Below, one piece after another: positions 43,365-52,379 of a stretch of 64,000 nucleotides of DNA. The position numbers were made by a program, and so were the translations under genes. Below the pieces are notes generated by a model. That model was not told where the DNA came from and searched no databases. It worked only from the letters and a program-made list of their open reading frames with translations. This stretch comes from Candidatus Ribeiella danica (GTDB lineage: Bacteria > Chloroflexota > Chloroflexia > Chloroflexales > Roseiflexaceae): contig JADKFS010000019.1 in assembly GCA_016717335.1 (NCBI GenBank), positions 434,001 to 498,000 of the forward strand, read 5' to 3'. The stretch's first letter is position 1; every line of letters starts with the position of its first letter.

Positions 43365-43509
43365 CATGTCGTATTTCAGCCACCTTGGGAATGTCATGCT
43401 GAGCCGCAGCGAAGCATCTCTTGAGCGTCCTGTAGAACGATCCTTCGCTCTGGCTGTGGCCTCCGCTCAGGATGACACAGATACTGGGTCACGGCATTCT
43501 TTTATGAAC
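43365..43509 (+). repeat. Dispersed repeat A, right copy
   Basis: Inverted relative to 27168-27314. It begins CATGTCGTATTTCAGCCACC and ends GCATTCTTTTATGAAC, just upstream of cas6. Confidence 0.82.
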
Positions 43510-43510
43510 C

Positions 43511-43618
43511 CTATAGCTGTGAGCAAAAGCATTGAGCCAATACGCACGAACGAGATGCCGTTGTGATGCCATCCGCCTTACTGCCGACTGGCTCCTGCCG
43601 ACTGCCCACTGCTATAAG
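43511..43618 (+). repeat. Dispersed repeat B, right copy
   Basis: Inverted relative to 23821-23927. Directly adjoins repeat A on its right. It contains the CTGCCGACTGGCTCCTGCCG segment. Confidence 0.8.
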
Positions 43619-43795
43619 GGATGTTCGAGTCCACGATCATCCCACAATCGAGAGTGTAACATGCTCACGCAGAGCCGCAAAGCGTGCGGGCCTTGTCTTT
43701 GCGGCTTCGCAGCCTACGCCAGCCGTCTGCGGGCCGGCTGGTTTTGCGCTCGTGAAAGCGGCACAGATCTCGAACCTGGCCCGTCCCAGATCGAA

Positions 43796-44050
43796 GCTTG
43801 AGCCCGCCAGATCGAATAACGAGCGCTCCAGATCGAACGCGAGCGGCGCGCGTCGAATAACGAGCGCCCTAGATCGAACGCGAGCGGCGCGCGTCGAATA
43901 ACGAGCGCCCTAGATCGAACGCGAGCGGCGCGCGTCGAATAACGAGCGCCCTAGATCGAACGCGAGCGGCGCGCGTCGAATAACGAGCGCCCTAGATCGA
44001 ACGCGGGCGGCGCGCGTCGAATAACGAGCGCCCTAGATCGAACGCGGGCG
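43796..44050 (+). repeat. 41-bp tandem repeat between cas6 and cas3'
   Basis: About six head-to-tail copies of a 41-bp unit containing TAGATCGAACGCGAGCGGCG and CGTCGAATAACGAGCGCCC; the first copies diverge. It lies downstream of cas3' and upstream of cas6. No open frame of interest. The interval 43620-43795 shows nothing further. Confidence 0.9.
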
Positions 44051-44157
44051 GCGAGGGCACGCAGGGCCGGCTGACAGCTTGCAGATCTTCGAGCCTGCGT
44101 GTCTTCGCGGTTCTTTGAACCCCGCCATTTGCAGCGCGCCGCAGCTCCTGACCTCTA

Positions 44158-44262
44158 GGCATGGTTCAATCGAGCGTGACAGTTTATTGCCCCAAAGGCG
44201 CAGGGGCGCGCTATAGCGCGCCCGTAAGTGGCAAGGCGAAATCCCTGGAATTGAACCATGCC
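44158..44262. mobile_element. MITE-like element, copy 2
   Basis: Perfect 13-bp terminal inverted repeats GGCATGGTTCAAT / ATTGAACCATGCC and a central GGGCGCGCTATAGCGCGCCC palindrome; near-identical to 10870-10975. It ends 18 bp from the cas3' stop codon. Confidence 0.75.
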
Positions 44263-44279
44263 CTAACTTTGGAATTGCA

Positions 44280-46628
44280 CTAAAGAATGATCGCATCCTC
44301 CGATAGCTTCTTGTCGAGCATCGCGTAGTGGCGCCGCAGCTCGGGAAGAATGTGAAACGCGGCGCTGCCTGTGACAATCTTATACTCTACGGATGTGCCA
44401 GCTTGAAAATCCACCAGCAGCTCGCGCGCATAGAAGGGCGAGCCTTTCAGCACGCTCAAAAGCGGCCACCAGCTTGCCTGTGCCACGACAAGGCATGGGA
44501 CATAATCCTGCTCGATGGCACTGCGAATGCGATCGTCGAGCATCGCCGGCTTCGAGTCAAGGCCGCGCTCTTTGGCAATCAGTTTCAGACCCTGCAGAGC
44601 GACGACACTACGGCAGTACCGCTCCTCGAACTCGGCGTGGGGCCAAGGGCTCAGGTAATCGAAGCCGAGCGTCAGCTTGGGGTCGCGAGCGCGCACGATC
44701 TCTACATACAGCGGCGCGGCGATATCCGACCCGGTGCGGCGCGCGAACTCACCTCGGTCGCGAAAGAGTTTCAGGTGATAGTTCGTGGCGAGATGTAGTA
44801 GATCGTACTGGTTGACATCTTCGCTCGACAGCAGATGCTGTGGGTCGAAGACCATTGCAGGCGGACCCTGCCACGCCTCGCGGAAGCTGAACAGCGCCTT
44901 GGTCAACGCGACCTGCGACTCGATGAAGGCGACCAGTTCGCGCTTGGACTGTTGGTGTGCAAGCAGCTTGGGAAGCAATGGTCGAAACTGCTCGCCTTTA
45001 TAGGTGATCTGCTTGTCTTTGCTCGAGTCACGCCAAGCGGTATAATCCGCGAAATGCTGCGCCAGCGCCTTTCCATTCCACTCGTCAAGCACCCAGCGCT
45101 TCGCCTCGGGCGACTCGTTCAGCCAGCGGCGACGTTTATCGTATTTCCAGAAGAACAGCTTGAGCGATATGGCTTTCTGCAAGCTTTTCGGCGCGAACAC
45201 CGCGCGGATCATCTGGTAGAGCTCTTCCAGCGCGGCTTCTTCGTCATCCATCAACTTGCTAACCTGGAAAACCGGGTAGAACGCTTCCATGATCGCGTGG
45301 CTGCGAATATAGCCGTCGAGCTGGTGCTTGGGCGGTAGATACTGCAGCTGTGCCACGATCGCAGCCCACTCGCCGCGCGAGAGCGTTTGCCCGTCGTAGG
45401 CGCGCAGCTCATTCGCGGCATCCTCGTTCACGATCGCAACTGCCGCGCTTGGCCGTGTTGTCTCGGCGCGCCCAAGCACGCGCCCGGCGCGACCGATGCG
45501 CTGGGTTAGCTCGTCGCCGAAGCGCGCGTCGCAGACCAGCCGGTCGATGCTCTGGCGCGCTTTCCCCGGCCGGCCGAAGTTGTACCCAATATCTACAGTC
45601 GGCGTCGCGAGGATCAACGGGCGCACGCGCTGCCGCTCGGCCTGTGGCTCGGGGCCGGTGATACGCACCGGATCGAGGTCGCGCAGCAGCGCATAGATCT
45701 CGTTGACCCTGCCGAGGCTGCTGCTGATAATCGCGCTGTCGAGGTCGCCGGCCTGCCAGCGCTCGATCTCCGTGCGATGCGCCGCGGCCCAGGCCTCGAT
45801 CTGGTCGGCGACGACGGTTAGCTGAAGCTCGGTCAGAGTCGGAACGGTCGCGTAGGTTGCGCTCTCTGGCGGCTCGTTGTCGGGGCCGATGATCGCCCAT
45901 TTCTCCGGCCCAAATAGCGCGTCGAGATACATGTTCACGTTCTGGCGCGGCGTCGCCGAAAGCAAACAGATCGATCGCCCATGGGCGAAATAATCCCACT
46001 GCTTCCACAGCGCGAAGAAGAACAAGAAGTTAGCGAACTGCTTGTTGTCGTAGTAGTGGAACTCGTCGATCACCAGGTAGTGAAAGTTGCCGATGAACTT
46101 GCTGAACACGTTGCGCTGATCGTTGCGCTGGTATTGAAAATACAGTCCGTAGTAGAAGATATCCGGGTTCGTCACCACGACAAACGGCTGCTTTTCGGCA
46201 TCGTCGGGCAGGCTAAGCTGCTCGCCGAAGGCCAGCGGATTTTCGAGAAAGCGCTGGAGCCGCTCGCCGGGGCGCAGATCTGCGTCCAGCGCGCCCAGCG
46301 CCGCCGCGTTCGCCTCGAACACGCGCATCTTCAATCCGTAGCGGGCGATGAACGCACGCGCTTCGGCGGCGTGCTGTGCGATCAGCGCGTTGGTCGGCGC
46401 AATCAGCAGCGTGTTGCGCTGGCGCTGATCGGGGTGCAGCAGGCGCAGCAGCGCGGCGATGGTTTTGCCGGTGCCGGTTGGGTAGGTATTCATCACCAGC
46501 GGCGTAGCAATGAGCGCCTCATACGTGCGCGCCTGATGGTACAGCAGCCGCGTGGGATGCTGGAACTCGGGCAGGGCGTCATCAGGCGCAAGCTTTTCGG
46601 CGTGTGGCAAGAGCGTGATCGTCGTCAT
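44280..46628 (-). CDS. cas3: Type I-D CRISPR helicase Cas3'
   Basis: A 782-residue SF2 helicase that unwinds target DNA after recruitment by the I-D complex. Motifs: Walker A PTGTGKT (50-56), motif II DEFH (~186), motif III SATP (~225), motif VI QRIGRAGR (~376). No HD nuclease domain is present, as expected for type I-D, where the HD is in Cas10d. Start at 46628 with GGAGAG upstream; its ATG overlaps the csc1 stop (ATGA), so the two are translationally coupled. It sits at the end of the effector operon rather than first, the more common I-D position. Confidence 0.95.
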   Translation of the reverse strand: MTTITLLPHAEKLAPDDALPEFQHPTRLLYHQARTYEALIATPLVMNTYPTGTGKTIAALLRLLHPDQRQRNTLLIAPTNALIAQHAAEARAFIARYGLKMRVFEANAAALGALDADLRPGERLQRFLENPLAFGEQLSLPDDAEKQPFVVVTNPDIFYYGLYFQYQRNDQRNVFSKFIGNFHYLVIDEFHYYDNKQFANFLFFFALWKQWDYFAHGRSICLLSATPRQNVNMYLDALFGPEKWAIIGPDNEPPESATYATVPTLTELQLTVVADQIEAWAAAHRTEIERWQAGDLDSAIISSSLGRVNEIYALLRDLDPVRITGPEPQAERQRVRPLILATPTVDIGYNFGRPGKARQSIDRLVCDARFGDELTQRIGRAGRVLGRAETTRPSAAVAIVNEDAANELRAYDGQTLSRGEWAAIVAQLQYLPPKHQLDGYIRSHAIMEAFYPVFQVSKLMDDEEAALEELYQMIRAVFAPKSLQKAISLKLFFWKYDKRRRWLNESPEAKRWVLDEWNGKALAQHFADYTAWRDSSKDKQITYKGEQFRPLLPKLLAHQQSKRELVAFIESQVALTKALFSFREAWQGPPAMVFDPQHLLSSEDVNQYDLLHLATNYHLKLFRDRGEFARRTGSDIAAPLYVEIVRARDPKLTLGFDYLSPWPHAEFEERYCRSVVALQGLKLIAKERGLDSKPAMLDDRIRSAIEQDYVPCLVVAQASWWPLLSVLKGSPFYARELLVDFQAGTSVEYKIVTGSAAFHILPELRRHYAMLDKKLSEDAIIL

Positions 46629-47383
46629 CGAAAGCTCTCCAGGTTGAAGCGCATGCCCTTTGGTAACAGCGTTTTTTGATCGAGGGCGAAGCAAGGGCCG
46701 GCGATCCGGGTGTTGCGCGCCAGCGGTGTTGGCGCGACATTCAGCAGATCATAGGCGAGCAGCTGGGTTGTGGCTGCGAGGTCGGCAGGCGCCAGCAGAA
46801 ATGGGATTGTGCCCTCGGCCTGCTCGCCCGTAATGTGCGCCGGGCGGATCGAAAGCCTGGCTTTGCTCATCCACTTGCCGAGCCGAAGGTAGCTCGGCAG
46901 CGCCAGCTCGGCCTCGCTGACGACGAAGAACTCGGCGCGATTGCCAGCCGCCAGCGCGCGGATGCGCCCAAACTGCGGCCGGTTTTCGACACCGTATTTA
47001 CGGCGCGTGCTGCCGTCGGTGATATACCAGGTGTTGCCGTCTTTCTCGGCCCACATGCCCTGCGGCACGACGACCAGCGCGTTGTTGCCCATCGCCGACC
47101 AGTAGCTATCGGGCTGGGCGTTGAACTGGCCGAGCGTAAAGCGCGCCGTCCCTTGGATGGTCGCTGGCGTAACATAGATGCCGCGCTCGTTCAACGCCGC
47201 CAGGTCTTCGCGGTAGTGAATGGTCTTACCATCGTTGTAGTAGCGGCTGGGCGCCAGCCCCAGCGCATAGCACAGCGCGATGTGTCCGATGAACGCCTCG
47301 GTCTGGTAGAGATCGCTGATCTCGCGCGTGCTGAAAAAGGTTTGCTCCAGCAGGCGCAGCTCGCAGCGATAAATCTGCGGCAT
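46625..47383 (-). CDS. csc1: Type I-D Cascade subunit Csc1 (Cas5d-like)
   Basis: A 252-residue RAMP protein that caps the 5' handle of crRNA. The N-terminal strand YRCELRLLEQTFFSTREISDLYQTEAFIGH and the later GMWAEKDGNTWYITDGS and RLGKWMSKARLSI segments fit the Csc1 family. AGGAGA lies 6 nt before the ATG. It follows csc2 after 9 bp and overlaps cas3' by 4 bp. Confidence 0.93.
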   Translation of the reverse strand: MPQIYRCELRLLEQTFFSTREISDLYQTEAFIGHIALCYALGLAPSRYYNDGKTIHYREDLAALNERGIYVTPATIQGTARFTLGQFNAQPDSYWSAMGNNALVVVPQGMWAEKDGNTWYITDGSTRRKYGVENRPQFGRIRALAAGNRAEFFVVSEAELALPSYLRLGKWMSKARLSIRPAHITGEQAEGTIPFLLAPADLAATTQLLAYDLLNVAPTPLARNTRIAGPCFALDQKTLLPKGMRFNLESFR

Positions 47384-47392
47384 AGTCGTCTC

Positions 47393-48367
47393 CTACTGGC
47401 GCGGGTAGCTGCTCGCGAGGCGGTTGAGCATCGCGGTTACTTGCTCGCCATCGGCGTAGAGCGCGCCAAGCTCCTGAACCAGCGCGCCAAGCTCGTCGGC
47501 GTCGAGCCATTCGACCCGCCCGACGACACGGCTGCGCAATGTCGCCGCCGCAGCACGGGCCTGCCGGCTGACCGTGGTCACGTGCAGCGGGAAATCCGGC
47601 TCGCGCTCGGCGCCGCGCAGCAGATCGTAGGTATGCTGCGCCCACTCCAGGTTCGAGAATAGCTCGCAGTCGCTGAACGACACGCCGATCAGGTGGTTGC
47701 GCACCTTGCCGATCCGCGACGAGATCGCGCCATAGCGCGCGGCGCGCAGCACATTGCCCAGGATGTAGCGCAGCTCGTCGGGCGTGACATCCTTGAGCGT
47801 CTCCATGTCCAGAAAGAGCGACTGCGGCTTGATATACTCGTCGGTGCCGATGCTTGTAGAAGGCTCGTTCGTTTCGGGGTTGCGCATGGTGCTGTTGTCG
47901 AACAAGGCGTTGAATTGGCGCGTGCCCGTCACGGTTGCCGCAGGGTGCAGGCTAAATGCGTCATCGGTGATCACGCGCGATCGCTGCGCCCCACCACCGC
48001 CGGCCGCATAGCCATAGACCATGCAGTCGATGCATTTCTCGCATGGATTGTTCGTATTCAGTGAGCAGACAACCCCTTTGCTGTTCGGCCGCAGCAAATC
48101 GTGCTCGCGCAGCAGCTCGCGCCCGATCCGCCGCTCGACCGCGGTCTGCTTGCGCTTGCTGATCACCACCCGCTGGATCAGCTCGTCGTCGCCGGCGCGC
48201 TCGCCCGCGAACACAAACTCTTTGTTCAATGGCTCGCCGCTGCCCTCGGTGCGGAAGATTGCCTCGGACTCGATCTGGCGCAGCAGCAGCAGCGTCACAA
48301 AGCGCCCACGGGGATACGCGCTGTAGGTGTCGAGCAGTCGGTCGGCGTAGCGGTCGATAATGCTCAT
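47393..48367 (-). CDS. csc2: Type I-D Cascade backbone subunit Csc2 (Cas7d)
   Basis: A 324-residue Cas7-family RNA-binding protein that polymerises along the crRNA spacer. Csc2 hallmarks: RGRFVTLLLLRQIESEAIFRTEG near the start, the cysteine pair NPCEKCIDCMVYGYAAGGGG, a variable loop with SRVITDDAFSLHP, and SSRIGKVRNHLIG. AAGGAG lies 8 nt before the ATG. It is 29 bp after the cas10d stop, in the same operon. Confidence 0.96.
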   Translation of the reverse strand: MSIIDRYADRLLDTYSAYPRGRFVTLLLLRQIESEAIFRTEGSGEPLNKEFVFAGERAGDDELIQRVVISKRKQTAVERRIGRELLREHDLLRPNSKGVVCSLNTNNPCEKCIDCMVYGYAAGGGGAQRSRVITDDAFSLHPAATVTGTRQFNALFDNSTMRNPETNEPSTSIGTDEYIKPQSLFLDMETLKDVTPDELRYILGNVLRAARYGAISSRIGKVRNHLIGVSFSDCELFSNLEWAQHTYDLLRGAEREPDFPLHVTTVSRQARAAAATLRSRVVGRVEWLDADELGALVQELGALYADGEQVTAMLNRLASSYPRQ

Positions 48368-48396
48368 CGGTGTGCTCCTTCGCTAAAAAGGTCTGA

Positions 48397-48873
48397 TTAT
48401 TCCTCGGAAGCAAGCGTCTCGTCGGTTACGCCGGCATCGCCATCGCCGCCAGGCTGGCTCGTCTGCGCGTCGGTTGGGGCCGCTTTGCGCGGAATCTGTC
48501 GCCGGATATACAGATGAAACGCCGAGCGCAGTATCTTCTCGTGGTTGAGCAGGCGCGCGACCTTGCCGTGGTAGATGCCGGCAAACACATCTTCGAAGAA
48601 AACACGCACGAACTCTTCGCTGGCGGCCTGAAGACGCTGTGGTGAGAATGGCTTGCCGCCACTTTCGCGTATACGCTTGACATGCTCGTAGAGGTCCATC
48701 GCAGCCGCAGACTGCAGCACTGCCGGGGTCAGCTCGATGCTCTGCACGCCGAGCTTGCGCAGCACTTCGTCCAGCGGAGCCATCACGGAGTTCTTCTCTA
48801 GCGACTGCCCGCGCAGCCCGCCTTTCCAGGCAATCTCTGCCAATCGTTGCAGCTGTTGGTCGAGATCGTTCAT
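48397..48873 (-). CDS. cas11d: Cas11d small subunit from an internal start in cas10d (predicted)
   Basis: In type I-D systems the small subunit is known to be made by internal translation of the cas10d mRNA. Here an in-frame ATG at 48873 (codon 827) has GGAGA (48881-48885) 7 nt upstream, an ideal internal ribosome site. It would give a ~158-residue, largely helical protein (MNDLDQQLQRLAEIAWKGG ... to the Cas10d C-terminus), matching the expected size and place of Cas11d. The last ~25 residues are acidic and probably disordered. Its production is inferred from sequence alone. Confidence 0.72.
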   Translation of the reverse strand: MNDLDQQLQRLAEIAWKGGLRGQSLEKNSVMAPLDEVLRKLGVQSIELTPAVLQSAAAMDLYEHVKRIRESGGKPFSPQRLQAASEEFVRVFFEDVFAGIYHGKVARLLNHEKILRSAFHLYIRRQIPRKAAPTDAQTSQPGGDGDAGVTDETLASEE

Positions 48874-51351
48874 TTCGCTGTCTCCAATGCTAAGGGCTAA
48901 CTCACGCACATCGTCGGCGACAGTGCGCAGCAGCCAGCCCGCATCGCCGGCTTTGTCATCGCGCACCTTGCCTTCGGCCAGCTTCTCGGCCGCGTAGAAC
49001 ACCTGGAGCGGATGCTCAGCCATCGCCATCACCAGGTCACCCACCGCATCGTTCTTGCGCGTGGCAAGCTGGGCGCGGATACTCAGCAGCCAGCCAAGCT
49101 GCCTCCAGAGGCGCCGCAGCGTGCCCGGCTTTTGTGTTCCCGGCTGGTACTCGTGATAATCATTCTGGCGGATCAGCCCGCGCGCGCTGAGCGGCGTCAG
49201 GTCGAAGTAAACATCGCCGAACGACTCTTTGTCGAGCGATGGCGTGGCCGATGCGCTGACGAGCACTTTGCAGCCGAAGTGGCGCTGCAGCAGCAGCGCA
49301 TGCTGCAGCACAAAAAGAAACTTCTGCGTATCGTTTTCGTCGCTGGGCGGATTGATCGGGAACGTCATAACGCCGCCGAGCGTCTCGCTATACCGTGGCA
49401 GGTAGACCCCATAGGGCTGCGCTTTGTTTTCTTTCGTGCGCGTGGTCGCAGTAAGATCGACGGTGCGACCGATCGCCGCAGCGCGCATCTGCCGGTCGAC
49501 ATCGTTCAGCCGCAGCGCGCCGGCCAGCATATCGCCGCGGCTAATGCGCTTGATCGTGGTGCGCAGCCCGTTGAGGAACGGCGCGGTCTGGAACGAGTAA
49601 GGGAACAAATGTAGGTACACCGTCTGCTCGTTGCGTATCTCGCGGTAGTTCAGCTTTTCGACCAGGAACTGCATCTCACAGATCGGACAGATGCGCTTGA
49701 CCGGCTCGCCCGGCCCGCCGCCAAGCCGATTGGAGAACAGCTGCACCTTGATATCCGAGCGCACGTTTCCCGAGCTCCACTTCTGAGTCGGCAGCGGCAG
49801 ATTGCACTGGACACACTGCTTGTGCTGCTGGCGCACATACCCTGGTAGCGCGGTCGCAAAATCTGACGGAGCGCGACGACGGTCGCTAAAGACCAACACA
49901 TGGCGGAGATAGTCGACGATCAGCGGCAGGCGCGGGTCGGCGGCCTGCCGATCGGCCAGCAGTGTCGTGCCATCGCGCTTGATACGGGTTACGATGTCTT
50001 GCTCGCTCAAGCGCAGATCGACGGCCATCGCATAGGCGCGATCCATGCGCGCATCAAAGCCATCATAGACAGGGCGGCGATCGGGCGCGATCTCGAGCAA
50101 ATCGTAGATTCGCGCCCAGGGTGTCGTCACAAGGCTCGCAAAGTGCTCGATCAGGAAAATATAGTAGCTGCGAATCAGCTCGCCAACCCGCATGCCCTCC
50201 TGCGACTGTGGCACAGGGCCGGCCTCCAGCAGCTGATTGATGCCGTCGACGGTTTGCTGATCTACAGCAGCCGCGCCGCGCTTCTCAAGCAGCTTGGCGG
50301 TGCGCTTGATCGAATCCTCACGCAGCCGCTGCAGCTTATCGGCTTTGATCGTGCGCTTCTGAACGATCGTGCAGATCGCGTCGAAGATCGTCGCAAACGG
50401 CAGATTCAGATCAAGGCATTTGCGATCGACCGTGATTCCCATATTGATCGGGCGGATGAACTCGAGAAACCCTACGCTGGTCATCTCATTGATCGTCGCG
50501 GCGACCCGCCCGGCAATCGCCACAACTGTTGCGTCGTCGGTCTCTGGCGGAACGCTGCGCGGAGCCAAGTAGGCCGCGCCGTCGGGATAGATCAGCAGCG
50601 CGTGCATGCCAAAGCGCTCGCGCATCTCGGCGATCACCGCATTGTGAACGATGTTGGTGAAGCTGCCGCGCTGCTCGGCCACGCGATGGGTGAAAAAAGC
50701 GTACTGCGTGTCGCTCACGCTGTTGAGCTGAACCAGAAAGTTCGTCTTGTGGCGCTGCTCGTCGAGGCTGTGTGAGAGATCGACCCCGTCGGCGGCGCGC
50801 ATCAGGAACACCAGCTGCTTGAGTCGATCAGCGCCAAGCCGGTAGCTCCGGCGCAGATCGAGGACTTCCATCCCTTCCCACTGATGGCCGGAATGCTGCT
50901 TCATCAGCGAGATGATGTCGTCGAGGTACGTATCATAGCCGGGGAAGAAACAATCCAGCTTGAGCTCAACCATTTTGGCGACGACATTCGCGCGGGTGGC
51001 AAGCTGCTTGTACTTTGCCTGCTCCTCCACCATCTTGTTGATATCGTGGAGCGTAAAGGCCACGAACAACACGCGCGATTCTTCGTCGGCCAGCTGAAGC
51101 AGCCGGCGCAGCTGCTCCAGCACAAAGACACCATTCAGGATGTGGTTATACAGCGACTCGCCAGCCTTGCCGCCGGTTGTTTCGCTGTAGTGGATGGTTG
51201 CCTTGTAGGGCAGCAGCCCCTCATTGGCGACATTATCGACGTAGCTTGCAAAAAGGGCATCTTCATCGGCGGGAATGCCGAGCAGCAGCTGGATATGACG
51301 AAGCAGCTCGTCGGAGGAAGCCTCGTCCGCAGATATACGATCATCGGCCAT
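48397..51351 (-). CDS. cas10d: Type I-D large subunit Cas10d (Csc3) with HD nuclease domain
   Basis: A 984-residue protein, the large subunit and DNA-cutting component of the I-D complex. The N-terminal HD domain shows His70 in SLYNHILNG and His102-Asp103 in FTLHDINKM, with a later GHQWEG. A zinc-binding pair is visible: CVQCN (~512) and CPICE (~553). The palm lacks a GGDD cyclase motif, as usual for Cas10d. The C-terminus doubles as Cas11d. It is first in the effector operon; the start at 51351 has AAGGG upstream. A palindrome and a -10 box lie just before it, next to the WYL gene. Confidence 0.95.
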   Translation of the reverse strand: MADDRISADEASSDELLRHIQLLLGIPADEDALFASYVDNVANEGLLPYKATIHYSETTGGKAGESLYNHILNGVFVLEQLRRLLQLADEESRVLFVAFTLHDINKMVEEQAKYKQLATRANVVAKMVELKLDCFFPGYDTYLDDIISLMKQHSGHQWEGMEVLDLRRSYRLGADRLKQLVFLMRAADGVDLSHSLDEQRHKTNFLVQLNSVSDTQYAFFTHRVAEQRGSFTNIVHNAVIAEMRERFGMHALLIYPDGAAYLAPRSVPPETDDATVVAIAGRVAATINEMTSVGFLEFIRPINMGITVDRKCLDLNLPFATIFDAICTIVQKRTIKADKLQRLREDSIKRTAKLLEKRGAAAVDQQTVDGINQLLEAGPVPQSQEGMRVGELIRSYYIFLIEHFASLVTTPWARIYDLLEIAPDRRPVYDGFDARMDRAYAMAVDLRLSEQDIVTRIKRDGTTLLADRQAADPRLPLIVDYLRHVLVFSDRRRAPSDFATALPGYVRQQHKQCVQCNLPLPTQKWSSGNVRSDIKVQLFSNRLGGGPGEPVKRICPICEMQFLVEKLNYREIRNEQTVYLHLFPYSFQTAPFLNGLRTTIKRISRGDMLAGALRLNDVDRQMRAAAIGRTVDLTATTRTKENKAQPYGVYLPRYSETLGGVMTFPINPPSDENDTQKFLFVLQHALLLQRHFGCKVLVSASATPSLDKESFGDVYFDLTPLSARGLIRQNDYHEYQPGTQKPGTLRRLWRQLGWLLSIRAQLATRKNDAVGDLVMAMAEHPLQVFYAAEKLAEGKVRDDKAGDAGWLLRTVADDVRELALSIGDSEMNDLDQQLQRLAEIAWKGGLRGQSLEKNSVMAPLDEVLRKLGVQSIELTPAVLQSAAAMDLYEHVKRIRESGGKPFSPQRLQAASEEFVRVFFEDVFAGIYHGKVARLLNHEKILRSAFHLYIRRQIPRKAAPTDAQTSQPGGDGDAGVTDETLASEE

Positions 51352-51379
51352 TGTTCATCCCTTCTCGGTGGGCTACCTG

Positions 51380-51420
51380 GATGAAGTATATCGAGGGGGC
51401 CGGACACTATATGTCCGCTT
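51380..51420 (-). promoter_or_regulatory. Probable cas10d promoter with overlapping palindromic operator
   Basis: On the minus strand TATACT (about 51386-51391) is a good -10, ~35 bp before the cas10d ATG. The perfect inverted repeat GGACA-CTATA-TGTCC (51402-51416) covers the -35 position and the stop codon of the WYL gene. It is a candidate site for the WYL regulator. Confidence 0.55.
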
Positions 51421-52366
51421 TGTAATTTTCCCACATCAGATTCACGGCCTTGCGCATCCGCTCGATCAATGTCGGCGGGCCATGGAGGAGCACTGCGTGC
51501 TCGCCATAGCCCAGCAGCGTGCGCACGATCCGGAACTCGCTGGTATCGCTGGCCTCTATTGTGATGTGCTGGTCATCGGTTGTGAACGATAGAATCGTAA
51601 AGCGCTCGCTCACGCCGCCGTCGGCGAACGATGCTGGCAATCGATAGGTAAAGATGATCGGTTTTCGCTCGCGGCGCGGCTGCTGCGTATTGTGCAGCAC
51701 GTGCGGCGATTCTTGCGAGCGATCTTGCACGATCCGATCGATCCGAAACGACAATATCGATCCATAGCGATAGCTGAACGCGACGAGGTAGAAATGGCGA
51801 TCGGTGTACTCGATCTCATAGGGATCGAGTCGCTCGTGCAAAAGCGGCTCGCTCTTGCCGCGAGCGCGATACAGGAACGCGATCTGCTGGCGCTGGCTAA
51901 TGGCCCGCTCCAGCGTGCGGATAAGCTCGGCGCAGTCGCTGTAGTCGATTGCCGGATTGAGCGGCGCGCGCAGCGCCGGCCTGCGCTGCCAAAGCGCCTG
52001 CTGTGTCGTGGAAAGCTGGCCCGTCAATCGTCCGAGCAGATCGGCAATCGTGGGCGCAAGCGGGTGGTTTTCGCTGAATGCCTCGCGGATATACACGAGC
52101 GCCTGAACATCGTCATCCGAGAGCAGATGCGCACCTGTGCTCAACGACCAGCGCAGCGGGCGCTGGTGGCGGTTGATGGTATATCCAAGCGCTTCCAGGT
52201 TGCGCAGGTCGCGCCGAAACTGGCGTTTGCCATTCTCATCGTCGGTGTAGTCGCCGGGCATATGCGCAATGAGCGCAGGAAAATCGTGCGGCCCGGTTCG
52301 CAGCCAATCGCGCAGCTGCAGCAGCCGCCGCACGACGGCGTAGACATCCTGCTCATCTAGCATCAT
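51407..52366 (-). CDS. WYL-domain transcriptional regulator of the CRISPR locus
   Basis: A 319-residue regulator. The N-terminal winged-HTH-like region has FRRDLRNLEALGYTI; residues ~90-140 are a helical linker; the WYL domain (~150-240) has IAFLYRARGK, HERLDPYEIEYTDRHFYLVAFSYRYG and LSFRIDRI; a WCX-type C-terminal domain follows. A WYL protein (sll7009) represses the I-D locus of Synechocystis 6803, so a similar role is likely here. It is the gene immediately upstream of cas10d (55-bp gap) on the same strand. Confidence 0.9.
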   Translation of the reverse strand: MMLDEQDVYAVVRRLLQLRDWLRTGPHDFPALIAHMPGDYTDDENGKRQFRRDLRNLEALGYTINRHQRPLRWSLSTGAHLLSDDDVQALVYIREAFSENHPLAPTIADLLGRLTGQLSTTQQALWQRRPALRAPLNPAIDYSDCAELIRTLERAISQRQQIAFLYRARGKSEPLLHERLDPYEIEYTDRHFYLVAFSYRYGSILSFRIDRIVQDRSQESPHVLHNTQQPRRERKPIIFTYRLPASFADGGVSERFTILSFTTDDQHITIEASDTSEFRIVRTLLGYGEHAVLLHGPPTLIERMRKAVNLMWENYKADI

Positions 52367-52379
52367 GCGTGGTTTGTTC

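Noticed and set aside
43332..43901. Small plus-strand frames upstream of cas6
   Set aside because: They run through repeats A and B and show no ribosome sites or family resemblance.
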